A stretch of DNA of 64,000 nt from Salinisphaera sp002433465 (lineage in GTDB: Bacteria; Pseudomonadota; Gammaproteobacteria; Nevskiales; Salinisphaeraceae): the NCBI RefSeq assembly GCF_040361435.1, contig NZ_APNL01000002.1, forward strand, positions 186,001 through 250,000, given 5' to 3'. The notes under the pieces are model-generated. The model saw only the letters and a program-made list of their open reading frames with translations. It had not been told where the DNA came from and did no database searches. This document shows, piece after piece, positions 52,779-61,192 of this stretch; the stretch's first letter is position 1, and every line of letters starts with the position of its first letter. Position numbers and translations under genes: made by a program.

Positions 52779-52893
52779 CCGCGTTTTCAAAACAAAGCCC
52801 CCGACAGGCCGAACGGGCTGCCAGACGAAACGCAGACCTGATGCCCAAGATTACCGCAAACGAAACCGTGCTCCACAAACATCCGGCCCGGCC

Positions 52894-53115
52894 TCGCCTG
52901 TGTTAGCTACGCGCGGCGCCGCTGCGGCGATTCATGGCCGCCCCGTCTGGGGCCCGTGAACGCTACCGCCAATCCTCGCGTCGCCTTCCCGAAATTCGCC
53001 AGGCAAGGCGCGAGGACAGATGTTTGGTCAACCAAATGAACGACGCGCATCGCGCATTGTCCTGCACGAAAAATGGGACGCGGCGCAGCGGTTTCGTTAG
53101 CGTTATCAGACCTTA
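52894..53115. repeat. Dispersed repeat family 1, copy ending at the S9 peptidase stop
   Basis: Left CGCCTGTGTTAGCTACG, right CGTTAGCGTTATCAGACC then TTA (53113-53115), the complement of the peptidase stop TAA. Interior has GAAATTCGCCAGGCAAGGCGCGAGG and GATGTTTGGT, shared almost exactly with the copy at 60110. The 52779-53112 gap holds no gene. Confidence 0.6.
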
Positions 53116-55065
53116 GCGATCGAAATTGTCGATCGTCAACGCGCGACAATCGTCGACGCCGTCGATGCCCAGGACCCGGGTATAGAAGGCGCGCTCGGAC
53201 TCGATCGCGGTACGAATATTGTCGGCATCACGAAATCCGTGCCGTTCCTCGGCAAACTCTACGTAGGCCACCGCCACGCCGCGTTCGCGCAGCGCGGCGG
53301 CCATGGTTTCGGCCTGGTCCGGGGGTACGACCTTGTCCTTGAGCCCCTGCAAGAACAACACCGGGCAGGACAGGCGTTCCGCGTGCGCCAGCGGCGAGCG
53401 CTCTGTCAGCAGTGCCTCGTCGGCGCCGATCAGCCGATGCAGGTAGCGGGATTCAAATTTATGCGTCGAGGCCATCAGACGGCGCAGGTCGCCGATGCCG
53501 TAATAGCTCGCGCCGGCGGCGGCCACGTCGGTGAAGGTGAGCACACACAGCACCGTATAGCCGCCCGCGCTGCTGCCGGAAATGAGCACGCGCTCGCCGT
53601 CGACCCGGTCCATCTCGGTCAGATGGCGCGCGCCGTATTCGCAGTCGGCGACGTCGGCCACGCCCCAGGCATCGGTCAGCTTTTGACGATAGGCACGACC
53701 GTACCCCGTACTGCCACGATAGTTGACGTCCAGCAGCGCATAGCCGCGCGACGTCCAGTACTGGATACGCGCATCCAGCGCGGTGCTGGTCGCCCCGGTC
53801 GGGCCGCCGTGGCATTTGAGAATCAACGGCGGGCGTTCGTTTTCGGGGCCACGATAGGCGTGGCTTGCCGGCGCATAGTACAGCCCGTGCGCCGTATCAC
53901 CGCTGGCGGTCGGCCAGCTGATCGGTTCCGGGGCCGACAGGGCGGCAGTAGCCGGCAGGCCGTCGGTTGCCCGCAGCACCCGCGGCGTGCCGTCGTGCTG
54001 GATGGCTACCAGCTGTTTCGGCGTGCGTGCGTCGGCGGCCACCACGACCACGGCGTCGCCGATGGACTGCAGCTGTTCGTAGAAATCCCAGGCCAGCGGC
54101 CAGGGCAAGAACGTGCCGCTGTTCTGATCGACCTCGCCGATCTGCCACAGGCCGTCGGCGGTGGCCATGGCAATGAGCCGGCCGTCGTCGGTGAAGGTAT
54201 AGGTACTCTGGCCGAACACCCATTGCGGCACGCCGAATTCCGCGCGCTCGCGGGTGACTGCCTCGAAGCCGTCCTGGCCAGGGCGCTCGCGATAGATATT
54301 CCACCACTCGTTATCGTCGCAAACGATATGCAGCCGCCCGTTCGGGGCGAAACGCGGGCCGAACAACGAGGCATCGGCCGGCGCCCATAGGCAGCGCGCC
54401 GCACCGGGCATGCCTTGATCCGCGATCTCGGCCTGCCAGAGTTCGGTGGCATCCCAGGGCATATCGGGATGATTCCAGGCCAGCCAGACCAGGCGCTCGC
54501 CGCGCGGACACAGCCGCGGGCTGGCATAGAAATCGTGGCCCTCGGCGACGACGTGCCGTGCGCCCTCGGCAGTGACGCGTTCGATCGTCGCCTTCGGCTC
54601 CCCGCCCTCGACCGGAGTTTCGGCGACCACGAAGAGTCGATCGCGGCGCGCGTCGTATTGCAGATCGGCAAAGCGCACGTCGTCGTCGGTCGCCGTGACG
54701 GCCTCGATCGTACCGTCGGCATCCCGCCGATAGATCGCCTGATCGGCCGCGTTGACGAACCAGACGGTATGCGCATGCACGGTAAACGCCGCGCCGCCGT
54801 ATTCGTGGACCGCGCTGCGCGCACTCAACGGCGCATCAAGCAGCGACACGGCCTCGCCGCTGTCGTCGAGGCGCATGATCGTATTGCGCCCGGCCTCGTC
54901 GGGACGGCTTTCGATCCAGTAAAGAGTGGGCGTATCGGCGCCCCTGTCCACGCAAACATCGCTGAGTTTACGGCCTGCCGCGGCGACATGATCGGCCGTG
55001 ATGGCCGACGGCCAGCTGCCATAGGGGCGGATTTCGCGTTCTGTGCTTTCCTGCGTGTTCGTCAT
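53113..55065 (-). CDS. S9 family (prolyl-oligopeptidase/acylaminoacyl-peptidase-like) peptidase
   Basis: 650 residues. N-terminal beta-propeller (about 40-380) and C-terminal alpha/beta hydrolase domain: ILKCHGGPTGATSTALDARIQYWTSRGYALLDVNYRGSTGYGR, nucleophile GSSAGGYT (Ser near 500), Asp in LFLQGLKDKVVPP, His in EERHGFRDA. Cytoplasmic peptidase of short peptides. The ATG at 55063-55065 sits 13 bp after the NRDE gene stop, in one operon. The stop lies at the end of a repeat. Confidence 0.92.
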   Translation of the reverse strand: MTNTQESTEREIRPYGSWPSAITADHVAAAGRKLSDVCVDRGADTPTLYWIESRPDEAGRNTIMRLDDSGEAVSLLDAPLSARSAVHEYGGAAFTVHAHTVWFVNAADQAIYRRDADGTIEAVTATDDDVRFADLQYDARRDRLFVVAETPVEGGEPKATIERVTAEGARHVVAEGHDFYASPRLCPRGERLVWLAWNHPDMPWDATELWQAEIADQGMPGAARCLWAPADASLFGPRFAPNGRLHIVCDDNEWWNIYRERPGQDGFEAVTRERAEFGVPQWVFGQSTYTFTDDGRLIAMATADGLWQIGEVDQNSGTFLPWPLAWDFYEQLQSIGDAVVVVAADARTPKQLVAIQHDGTPRVLRATDGLPATAALSAPEPISWPTASGDTAHGLYYAPASHAYRGPENERPPLILKCHGGPTGATSTALDARIQYWTSRGYALLDVNYRGSTGYGRAYRQKLTDAWGVADVADCEYGARHLTEMDRVDGERVLISGSSAGGYTVLCVLTFTDVAAAGASYYGIGDLRRLMASTHKFESRYLHRLIGADEALLTERSPLAHAERLSCPVLFLQGLKDKVVPPDQAETMAAALRERGVAVAYVEFAEERHGFRDADNIRTAIESERAFYTRVLGIDGVDDCRALTIDNFDR

Positions 55066-55078
55066 GACAACGCCTTTT

Positions 55079-55843
55079 TCAAAGATCAGTCCAGGATTCG
55101 TCGATTGCATGCGTGGGCCGTGCATTGGCATCGAAACCCCGCTCGTGAAATGCAACCGAGCCGTCAGCGCGGCGTTTGATCACCGTGGAGGCGCGCGTGC
55201 CGTAGTAGTCGCTGCGAATGAAAAGCGGGGATAAAAAACGCTCGCGTTCGGCGCCGACGCCGGTATCCGGCAAGGCCTCGATGGCTGCGGCGTCCGTATC
55301 GGCCAACAGCTCGAACAACGCGCCGGCATCCAGATCGTCGTGTTCGATGCGCCCACGCAGCCGCGACTGCGCGGCCTCGGTCTTGGGCCAGTGATCGCCC
55401 CAACAGCCGTTGGAAATGGCATGCACGCCCGGTCGCAGCTCCAGATGACGCACCGCGCCGCGATTGGATACGAACCACAGGCTCGTTCGATCGCCGACCA
55501 GCAAATTGAATGGCCCGAAGGCATCGCCCTCGGCATGCATGCGCGCAGCCCAGTCGCCGGCATCGGTTTGTGCCGCGAAATAATCACGCACCAGCAGACC
55601 ACGCGAACGCGCCTCGGCCGGCTTCGACGCCTCGCGAACGTTGGTCACCGCCGCGAAGCGCCCGTGCCGATCGGCCGCACACCACGCGCCGCCGGCCTGC
55701 AGATCGCGCCCGCCGAATGCTTCGGCTGGCTGTTGCCACCAGTGGGCGGCCTCGGTCGGGCGGGCATGAAACTCGTCGCGATTGGCGGCCACGATCAGGT
55801 CCAGTTGTGGATGGGCGCGCCAGGCAAAGGCGATCAGACACAT
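55079..55843 (-). CDS. NRDE-family (TANGO2-like) protein
   Basis: 254 residues. Starts CLIAFAWRAHPQLDLIVAANRDEFHARPTEAAHWW with the signature NRDE (21-24), then GRDLQAGGAWCAADRHGRFAAVTNVR and GPFNLLVGD. The N-terminal Cys2 could act as an Ntn nucleophile after Met removal. TANGO2 proteins have been linked to haem trafficking in eukaryotes; the bacterial role is not known. First gene of a two-gene operon with the S9 peptidase; divergent from ndh. Confidence 0.9.
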   Translation of the reverse strand: MCLIAFAWRAHPQLDLIVAANRDEFHARPTEAAHWWQQPAEAFGGRDLQAGGAWCAADRHGRFAAVTNVREASKPAEARSRGLLVRDYFAAQTDAGDWAARMHAEGDAFGPFNLLVGDRTSLWFVSNRGAVRHLELRPGVHAISNGCWGDHWPKTEAAQSRLRGRIEHDDLDAGALFELLADTDAAAIEALPDTGVGAERERFLSPLFIRSDYYGTRASTVIKRRADGSVAFHERGFDANARPTHAIDESWTDL

Positions 55844-55908
55844 GCAGCAATCTCTCCTGCGCTGCGCGAAGCTGCTAAGCTTTTCGGCTGATTTTTCGGG
55901 TCAAAATC

Positions 55909-57234
55909 ATGAGTGATAGCAACAGTACGCGGCATCATGTCGTCATCGTCGGCGGTGGTTTTGGCGGTCTGTTCGCCGCGCGCAAGCTCGGACGCAGCGG
56001 CTACGACGTCACGCTCGTGGATAAGCGCAATTTTCATACGTTTCAGCCTCTGCTGTATCAGGTCGCCGTCGGCATGCTCACCACCGGCGATGTATGTACG
56101 CCCCATCGCGTGACCCTGCGCCACAAGAAAAACATCCGCTCGCTGATGAGTACGGCCTACGATATCGACCCGGCAAAGCGTCTCATCTTCCATGAAAGCG
56201 GCGAGCTTTCCTACGACACGCTGATTGTGGCGACCGGCGTCAAACATGCCTATTTCGGCAACGACGAGTGGAGCGAGCACGCGCCCGGCCTGAAAACGGT
56301 GGAACACGCGCTGCGCATGCGGCGACGCATATTTCATGCGTTCGAGACCGCCGAGCTTACCAGCGACGCGGCCGAACGCGCGCCCTGGCTGAACTTCGTT
56401 GTGGTTGGCGCCGGCCCGACCGGCGTCGAACTCGCCGGGGCCATCGCCGAACTCGCGCATCGCATCATGGTGGAGGATTTTCGCAGCTTCGATCCACGTG
56501 AAACACGTATTCTGCTGGTCGAAGGGGCCGACCGCGTGCTGCCCGCCTATCCGGAAAAGCTCTCGCGCCAGGCCGAGACCATGCTGGAAGAACTGGGCGT
56601 CGAGGTGGTCACCGATACGCTCGTATCCTCGATCGACGAACAGGGCGTGACCATGAAAGGCCCGGACGGCGAAAAGACGCTGGCCGCGCGTACCGTGCTC
56701 TGGGCTGCCGGGGTGCGTGCTTCGGTATTCGGCGAAATACTGGCCGAACGTACCGGCGCCGAGCGAGCCAACGGTGGCCGACTGGTGGTGGATGCCAGCC
56801 TGACCCTGCCCGACTATCCGGATATTTTCGTGATCGGCGATCTCGCTGCGGTGACCGACCGCGCCGACAAGGCCGTGCCCGGCCTCGCACCGGCCGCTAT
56901 CCAGCAGGGCGAATATGTCGCCAATCTCCTCAAGCGCCGTCGCCGCGGCAAGACCACCCCCGGCTTCAAGTACAAGGACAAGGGCAGCATGGCGGTGATC
57001 GGGCGCAACCGCGCGGTCGCCGATCTGCCGGGTTTCACCATCGCCGGCTTCAGCGCCTGGCTACTATGGGTATTGATACATATCTATGCGCTGATCGGCA
57101 GCGAGCGCCGGCTGCGGGTGATGGTGCAGTGGGTATGGAAATACTTCACCTGTCGCACCGGCGATCGGCTGATTACCGGCCGGCCGCCGAATACCCGCCG
57201 GTTGCATGAGACCCGCGGCCAGAAATCACGCTGA
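55909..57234 (+). CDS. Type II NADH:quinone oxidoreductase (NDH-2-like)
   Basis: 441 residues. FAD-binding HVVIVGGGFGGLFAARKL at 10-27, the family's FQPLLYQVA near 46-54, NAD-binding VVVGAGPTGVELAGAIAEL near 165, and FAD-closing VIGDLAAVTD near 308; C-terminal hydrophobic helices (GFSAWLLWVLIHIYALIG) for membrane contact. Transfers electrons from NADH to quinone without pumping protons. Sequence rules out a ferredoxin reductase role, but a sulfide:quinone-type branch is less likely. ATG at 55909. Confidence 0.9.
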   Translation: MSDSNSTRHHVVIVGGGFGGLFAARKLGRSGYDVTLVDKRNFHTFQPLLYQVAVGMLTTGDVCTPHRVTLRHKKNIRSLMSTAYDIDPAKRLIFHESGELSYDTLIVATGVKHAYFGNDEWSEHAPGLKTVEHALRMRRRIFHAFETAELTSDAAERAPWLNFVVVGAGPTGVELAGAIAELAHRIMVEDFRSFDPRETRILLVEGADRVLPAYPEKLSRQAETMLEELGVEVVTDTLVSSIDEQGVTMKGPDGEKTLAARTVLWAAGVRASVFGEILAERTGAERANGGRLVVDASLTLPDYPDIFVIGDLAAVTDRADKAVPGLAPAAIQQGEYVANLLKRRRRGKTTPGFKYKDKGSMAVIGRNRAVADLPGFTIAGFSAWLLWVLIHIYALIGSERRLRVMVQWVWKYFTCRTGDRLITGRPPNTRRLHETRGQKSR

Positions 57235-57283
57235 AGCCAGGCGCCGCGCGAGCCAGCAAGCCACTGCACGATCGCGCGGTCGA

Positions 57284-58807
57284 TCAGACCGCTTCGGATT
57301 CCATGCCGAGTTCCTTGATCTTGCGCGTAAGCGTATTGCGGCCCCAGCCGAGCAGGCGTGCGGCCTCCTGACGGTGGCCGTCGGTACGCGCCAGGGCGGC
57401 GCGGATCATCACCCGTTCCAGGCTCGGGATCGCCTCGTCGAGCAGGTGGTCTGCGCCTTCGGACAGTCGTTGCTCGGCCCAGTGCGCGAGCTGATCGTCC
57501 CAGCGTTGCTCGCCTGCCTGCACGTAGCCGCCGCCGTTTTCGGACACGGGCGCAGACGGCGCTGGCTGTTGCGCGTCGGCGGGCTTTTCGTGCGCGACCG
57601 GTGTGGCCGCATTGGCGGCCGGCATGGCGCTGCCATCCCGCAATTCCTGCGGTAGATCCTCAAGTACCACCTCGCGGCCCGGGGCCATGACGGTCAGCCA
57701 GCGACACAGGTTTTCGAGCTGACGGACATTGCCCGCCCAATCCAGAGCGCTGAGAAACTGGCTGGCCTGCTTGCTCAGGCTCTTGAGCTCCATATCGAGC
57801 TCGCGCGCGGCCCGGCCGAGAAAGAACTCGAGCAGCAAGGGGATATCCTCACGGCGTTCGCGCAGCGGCGGCACGCGCAGGCGGATGACGTTCAGCCGAT
57901 GGAAAAGATCCTCGCGAAAACGCCCCTTGCGAACCTCTTTTTCCAGCTCCTGATTCGTCGCGGCGATAATACGCACGTCTACCGATACCGGCGTGTGCCC
58001 GCCGACCCGGTAGAACTGGCCGTCCTGAAGAACGCGTAGCAGCCGGGTCTGCAGATCCGCCGGCATATCGCCGATTTCGTCGAGAAACAGGGTGCCGCCA
58101 TGGGCCTGTTCGAAGCGCCCGCGCCGCTGTGCGGCGGCGCCGGTGAACGCGCCTTTTTCGTGGCCGAAGAACTCCGACTCCATCAGATCCTTGGGGATGG
58201 CGGCCGTGTTCACGGCAATGAACGGCCGGCTTGCCCGCGGGCTGTGCTCGTGCAGCGCATGGGCCACCAGTTCCTTGCCGGTGCCGGACTCGCCAGTGAT
58301 CAGCACCGTGATATTGGAGGCCGATAATCGCCCGATGGCACGAAACACTTCCTGCATCGCCGGCGCTTCGCCGATGATGATCGATGCCTGCGGTCTGGCG
58401 GCTTCTCCTTCCGGCAGGTCTTCGCGTGCCAGGCGGGCGGCGCGGGTCACGAGCTCCACGGCTTCGTCGAGGTCGAAGGGTTTGGGCAGGTACTCGAAGG
58501 CGCCACCCCGATAAGCCGAGACCGCGCTGTCCAGATCGGAATGCGCGGTCATGATGATGATCGGCAGTTCCGGCTTGCGCGCATGCACGCGCTCGAGCAG
58601 ATCCAGCCCGGAAATGCCGGGCATACGGATATCGGTCAGCAATACGTCCGGTGTCTGCTCTTCGAGCGCGTCGAGCAGTTCGGCGCCGCCGGGGAAGGTG
58701 ACCACGTCGATATCGGCGCTCTTGAGCGCCCGTTCGAGCACCCAGCGAATGGATTCGTCATCGTCCACCACCCACGCCGAGAGCGTGCCTGTATTGCCTT
58801 TGCTCAT
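57284..58807 (-). CDS. ntrC: Nitrogen regulation response regulator NtrC (NR-I)
   Basis: 507 residues. Receiver domain (phosphorylated Asp59 in LLTDIRMPG), sigma-54 AAA+ domain with Walker A GESGTGKE, the sigma-54-contacting GAFTGA, Walker B GGTLFLDEIGDM, and a Fis-type helix-turn-helix at the C-terminus (HRQEAARLLGWGRNTLTRKIKELG). A Pro/Ala-rich linker of about 45 residues lies before the DNA-binding domain. ATG at 58807 preferred to TTG at 58813; AAGGTGAG upstream. 21 bp after ntrB. NtrC boxes occur before ntrB and glnA. Confidence 0.97.
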   Translation of the reverse strand: MSKGNTGTLSAWVVDDDESIRWVLERALKSADIDVVTFPGGAELLDALEEQTPDVLLTDIRMPGISGLDLLERVHARKPELPIIIMTAHSDLDSAVSAYRGGAFEYLPKPFDLDEAVELVTRAARLAREDLPEGEAARPQASIIIGEAPAMQEVFRAIGRLSASNITVLITGESGTGKELVAHALHEHSPRASRPFIAVNTAAIPKDLMESEFFGHEKGAFTGAAAQRRGRFEQAHGGTLFLDEIGDMPADLQTRLLRVLQDGQFYRVGGHTPVSVDVRIIAATNQELEKEVRKGRFREDLFHRLNVIRLRVPPLRERREDIPLLLEFFLGRAARELDMELKSLSKQASQFLSALDWAGNVRQLENLCRWLTVMAPGREVVLEDLPQELRDGSAMPAANAATPVAHEKPADAQQPAPSAPVSENGGGYVQAGEQRWDDQLAHWAEQRLSEGADHLLDEAIPSLERVMIRAALARTDGHRQEAARLLGWGRNTLTRKIKELGMESEAV

Positions 58808-58828
58808 CGCCAACTCACCTTGTTCTGG

Positions 58829-59905
58829 CTAATCATCGCCGGCCTCGAGGGGCAGGATGACGCTGAAAATGGTCTGCCCCGGGCGGCTTTCGCACTCGAT
58901 CAACCCGTGGTGCAGATGAATGAGGTACTGGGCAATCGGCAGGCCCATGCCGGTACCCTCGGCGCGCGAACTGACCATGGGATGGAAAATGCGCGGCAGA
59001 AGCTCACGAGGAATGCCGGGCCCGTTGTCGATTACGTCCACGCGAGCCACCAGCCGGTGCTGGGTACCGCCAATCGTGAACAGGCGCTGCGTTCGGGTAC
59101 GCAACAGGATTTCGCCGCTGCCGTCGAGCGCGGTCACGGCATTGCCCACCAGATTGAAAAGCGTCTGAATAAGCTGCTCTCGATCGGCCCTGATTTCCGG
59201 AATGCTGGGATCGAAATCGCGCTTGAGCTCCACGTTGGCGGGCAGATCGGAGCTGATCAGCGCCCGCACGTGTTCGAGCGGCTCATGAATATTGAGCGGC
59301 TGCTTGTTGGGCGGGCGTCTGGGCCCGAGCAGCCCATCCACCAGGTTCTGCAACCGGTCGGCTTCGCGAATGATGACGGTAGTGAACTCCTTGAGCCCGT
59401 CGTCGTCGATCTCGCGTTCGAGCAGCTGGGCGGCACCGCGCAGCCCGCCGAGCGGGTTCTTAATCTCGTGGGCCAGGCCGCGAATCATCTCCCGATTGGC
59501 CAGATTCTGAACCCGCATCTGATCGTCGCGCGATATGCGCAGCTGGCGATCGAGCGAAAGAAACTCCAGCAGCAGCGCCGAGGCGCCGTTACGGTCGGTG
59601 AACGGGGTGACCGTGCAGTCCACGGTGAGCGGATCACCGCCACCGGCGCGCAGATACAGTTCGCGTTCGGTAAAGGCTGCGCCCTTGTAAAGCGCCGATT
59701 CGAGCTTCTCGCGATGATCGGCCAGATAGGGCAACGCCCGATCGAACGGCTCGCTGCCGCAGTGACGCGCCGATACACCGAACAGCATTTCACTGGCGGT
59801 ATTCAAATAGGTCACCCGCAGTCTGGCATCCAGACAGACCACGGCGGTCTTGAGGTTATCGAGGATGGTGTCGGGACGAACACCGATACTGTCGCGTGAG
59901 CTCAT
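58829..59905 (-). CDS. ntrB: Nitrogen regulation sensor kinase NtrB (NR-II)
   Basis: 358 residues, soluble. PAS domain (about 12-110; LDNLKTAVVCLDARLRVTYLNTASEMLFG), phosphoacceptor H146 in IRGLAHEIKNPLGG, and ATPase boxes LFNLVGNAVTAL (N), DNGPGIP (G1) and GTGMGLPIA (G2). Phosphorylates NtrC under nitrogen limitation and dephosphorylates it with PII. ATG 59903-59905 is the only start in the region; no strong ribosome binding site. Confidence 0.96.
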   Translation of the reverse strand: MSSRDSIGVRPDTILDNLKTAVVCLDARLRVTYLNTASEMLFGVSARHCGSEPFDRALPYLADHREKLESALYKGAAFTERELYLRAGGGDPLTVDCTVTPFTDRNGASALLLEFLSLDRQLRISRDDQMRVQNLANREMIRGLAHEIKNPLGGLRGAAQLLEREIDDDGLKEFTTVIIREADRLQNLVDGLLGPRRPPNKQPLNIHEPLEHVRALISSDLPANVELKRDFDPSIPEIRADREQLIQTLFNLVGNAVTALDGSGEILLRTRTQRLFTIGGTQHRLVARVDVIDNGPGIPRELLPRIFHPMVSSRAEGTGMGLPIAQYLIHLHHGLIECESRPGQTIFSVILPLEAGDD

Positions 59906-59917
59906 GAGGCAGCTGAA

Positions 59918-59933
59918 AGCAAGACTTGGGCCA
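59918..59933 (-). promoter_or_regulatory. Candidate sigma-54 promoter of ntrBC
   Basis: Minus strand TGGCCCA-AGTC-TTGCT, with exact TGG...TTGC spacing of sigma-54 promoters. The predicted transcript start (about 59907) would leave a leader of only about two nt before the ntrB ATG, which weakens the call; the NtrC box 41 bp upstream supports it. Confidence 0.4.
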
Positions 59934-59973
59934 GTGCCGACGTCCCGCGTAGTAGGACCACGACAGCGCTATT

Positions 59974-59988
59974 GCACCATCATAGTGC
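59974..59988. promoter_or_regulatory. NtrC box upstream of ntrB
   Basis: GCACCATCATAGTGC fits GCAC-N7-GTGC exactly, the NtrC binding consensus, 69 bp before the ntrB start. Suggests NtrC feedback on its own operon. Confidence 0.75.
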
Positions 59989-60109
59989 TATGCGCCTCGG
60001 CGTGCCCCTGTGACAGCAGGATCAATAACTCTGACCGCTCGGCTTAATCCAGGGTCGAGCGGATCGCGAACCAGTCTGCAGGCACCACAAGGCGCGGCGG
60101 GTCACCGGC

Positions 60110-60379
60110 GTAGGGCCAATCAACGCTAACGTCGATCGTCGCGTTGCCGTCCAGAAATTCGCCAGGCAAGGCGCGAGGCGAGATGTTTGGTGCGCCCGAT
60201 GAACGACGGGCAACGCCACATGGCGGATTTTCGCAGGCAACCCGTCAGGAGGCGGGCCATTTATTTGCGATCTCGCATTGCAGCTGGCTCATATCCAAAG
60301 CGATACCAGGCTAACCGCGCACGACCTTGGCCAAAACTGGGCCGCGGCGCGGCGATTTCGTTGGCGTTGCCAGGACCTA
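60110..60379. repeat. Dispersed repeat family 1, longest copy, ending at the DUF4124 stop
   Basis: Left TAGGGCCAATCAACGCTAACG, right CGTTGGCGTTGCCAGGACCTAG; CTA at 60377-60379 is the stop of the adjacent gene. Interior shares GAAATTCGCCAGGCAAGGCGCGAGG and GATGTTTGGT with the copy at 52894, plus about 60 bp of extra sequence. The 59906-60376 gap otherwise holds only the ntrB control region. Confidence 0.6.
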
Positions 60380-61063
60380 GCTTGGCGGTGCCGCCATGCC
60401 GCCGCCGGTATTCAATCGTGGCGTGCTTGGGGCACCGCCCACGTTGCCCGCGGCAGGCGCGGCCGTCGTCGTACCGGGCGAATCACTCCCATTGCCGTCG
60501 CCGCTCGCGTTCGGGTTGCTGTTCAACGGCGAGATGGCCGACGGCGGCTTCATGTAGAAGGTGACGGGTTCGGTACGTCGCAGTTCGGTGCCCTGATACA
60601 GCAGGGCAGCGCTGAGCGTGTGCGTTCCACGGGGCACGTTGCCCAGCGACAGCTGGGTGTCGTCGGTCGGCGATTGCGGGATCGGACTGCCGTCGAGGTA
60701 GTAGGTGATCTGTTCGCCGTCGCGCAGTTCGGGCGAACCGCTGATTTCGACCGATACCGGTACGATGCCGCGGGCATCGCGGAAGGTCTGCTCGGGCTCG
60801 GGACTCACGAGCGTTGGCATGCGCGATTCGGCATTGGTCTTTCGCGAACGGGCGCGGTCCGAGGCGGCCTGAAGCTCCTGCAGGGCGTCGGGGTTGCCGT
60901 CCACCGTTTGCAGCCCCGGCAGGTTGGCCCGCTTCGCGCCCTGGCTCGTGGCGCTGTCGCTGTAATGGCGTACACCCTGGGCATCCACCCAGGTATAGAT
61001 ATCGGCCTGGGCCGTGCCGGCGGCGACCAGGGCGAGAAGCAACAGCGCGATGGAGGTTTTCAT
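60377..61063 (-). CDS. DUF4124-domain exported protein
   Basis: 228 residues. Signal peptide (LLLLALVAAGTAQA), DUF4124 domain at 21-70 (DIYTWVDAQGVRHYSDS), then a beta-sandwich stretch (about 100-170; IVPVSVEISGSPELRDGEQITYYLDG, LGNVPRGTHTLSAALLYQGTEL) and a low-complexity Gly/Ala/Thr tail. DUF4124 genes often sit between glnA and ntrB in gammaproteobacteria. Function unknown; probably periplasmic. Confidence 0.88.
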   Translation of the reverse strand: MKTSIALLLLALVAAGTAQADIYTWVDAQGVRHYSDSATSQGAKRANLPGLQTVDGNPDALQELQAASDRARSRKTNAESRMPTLVSPEPEQTFRDARGIVPVSVEISGSPELRDGEQITYYLDGSPIPQSPTDDTQLSLGNVPRGTHTLSAALLYQGTELRRTEPVTFYMKPPSAISPLNSNPNASGDGNGSDSPGTTTAAPAAGNVGGAPSTPRLNTGGGMAAPPS

Positions 61064-61091
61064 AACCTCAATCTAGCGCGAAGCGCAGACA

Positions 61092-61126
61092 TAAAAAAGG
61101 GCGCGCCCGATAAAAGGACGCGCCCT
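61092..61126 (-). terminator. Intrinsic terminator of glnA
   Basis: Minus strand: GGGCGCGTCC / GGGCGCGCCC stem (one G-T pair) with a TTTTATC loop, then six T. It lies 67 bp after the glnA stop and before the DUF4124 gene. Confidence 0.87.
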
Positions 61127-61192
61127 GCCGGCCAGCGGCGCCGTGCGATCAAACGCACATGCCACGGCCTCCCCTGAAGCGGGGGTCCTGCC

